Shown here: positions 5,832 through 5,983 of the stretch, one piece after another | Numbering within the stretch: the stretch's first letter is position 1 | How the letters are laid out: the number at the start of each line of letters is the position of its first letter | NCBI GenBank assembly: GCA_019347785.1 | Contig: JAHWKQ010000143.1 | Coordinates: 1 to 5,983, forward strand | Origin: Actinomycetota bacterium | GTDB lineage: Bacteria > Actinomycetota > Nitriliruptoria > Euzebyales > Egibacteraceae | Reading direction: 5' to 3' | Length of the DNA: 5,983 bases | Translations under genes and position numbers: made by a program | The notes under the pieces: model-generated | Told to the model about the DNA's origin: nothing | The model's input: only the letters and a program-made list of their open reading frames with translations | Databases searched by the model: none

Positions 5832-5983
5832 TCACGCATGTGCCACCCCCCGCGGGCCGTCGTCGGCGCAGGCGCCCCGGGGCAGGCAGTCGTCCATAGC
5901 GATGACGACCGCGTCGGGATCCGGCGCGGGGGCCTCGCTCTGCGCCTGTGACTCCGGCCGCGGCGGCCTCGGCGGCTGGTCGG
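5832..5983 (-). CDS. C-terminal tail of an unidentified protein (partial, runs off the right edge)
   Basis: Only the last 49 codons are visible, in the frame whose first full codon is at 5981-5979, ending in TGA at 5834-5832. About 90% of codons end in G or C, better than the other two minus frames, and the product is plausible where those frames are Arg-rich. It starts Pro-rich and acidic (DQPPRPPRPE...APAPDPDA) and ends in VVIAMDDCLPRGACADDG followed by PRGVAHA. Two cysteines are spaced C-x5-C. The tail looks like a disordered linker followed by a short terminal motif. The function of the parent protein cannot be told. It probably shares an operon with the ATPase gene, which begins 39 bases downstream in the same reading frame. 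An internal ATG could instead give a 21-residue peptide, which I consider less likely. Confidence concerns the frame, not a function. Confidence 0.5.
   Translation of the reverse strand, partial: DQPPRPPRPESQAQSEAPAPDPDAVVIAMDDCLPRGACADDGPRGVAHA

Noticed and set aside
4290..5951. 553-residue open frame on the plus strand opposite the ATPase
   Set aside because: It is antisense to a gene with clear Walker motifs. Its product is Gly/Val/Arg-rich with no recognisable motif, the usual shadow in high-GC DNA where stops are rare.
5789..5983. Another minus frame open to a TGA overlapping the ATPase ATG, suggesting a second ATGA junction
   Set aside because: The translation is Arg-rich and implausible, and its third-position G/C is somewhat lower than that of the frame ending at 5832. 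The overlap seems coincidental, although it cannot be wholly excluded.

Overview
The window is very GC-rich (G/C dominates third codon positions on the minus strand), as expected for a high-GC actinobacterium of the Streptomyces type. Genus cannot be fixed from the sequence, and no rRNA, tRNA, insertion sequence, integrase or CRISPR array is visible. All credible genes are on the minus strand and read from right to left as one tight unit.

Layout, in transcription order: (1) 5983-5832, the last 49 codons of a gene that enters from the right edge, with a Pro-rich acidic tail and two cysteines. (2) After a 39-base gap holding a perfect 12-bp palindrome, 5792-2643, a 1049-residue HerA/DUF87-type (VirB4/FtsK-superfamily) P-loop ATPase with intact Walker A and Walker B motifs and a cysteine-rich C-terminal extension. 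(3) Joined to it by a 4-base ATGA overlap, 2646-61, an 861-residue mosaic protein. Its parts are an acidic disordered N-terminus with repeated E/D-R-P motifs, Trp-marked helical repeats, an Ala/Gly hydrophobic stretch with a glycine zipper, a Gly/Arg-rich tether, and a C-terminal domain of about 145 residues with a PD-(D/E)XK-nuclease-like D...DxK arrangement. (4) 60-1, a short AT-richer non-coding tail with a weak hairpin.

The most interesting reading is a two-component system: a hexameric HerA-type motor translationally coupled to a large partner that carries a nuclease-like head on a flexible tether. Known parallels are HerA paired with nucleases or effectors in DNA processing and phage defence (HerA-NurA, HerA-SIR2, HerA-DUF4297), and FtsK/VirB4-superfamily pumps that export polymorphic toxins. 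The sequence does not decide between intracellular defence nuclease and exported toxin. The nuclease assignment rests on motif pattern, not on a database match. The large open frames on the plus strand are antisense shadows.
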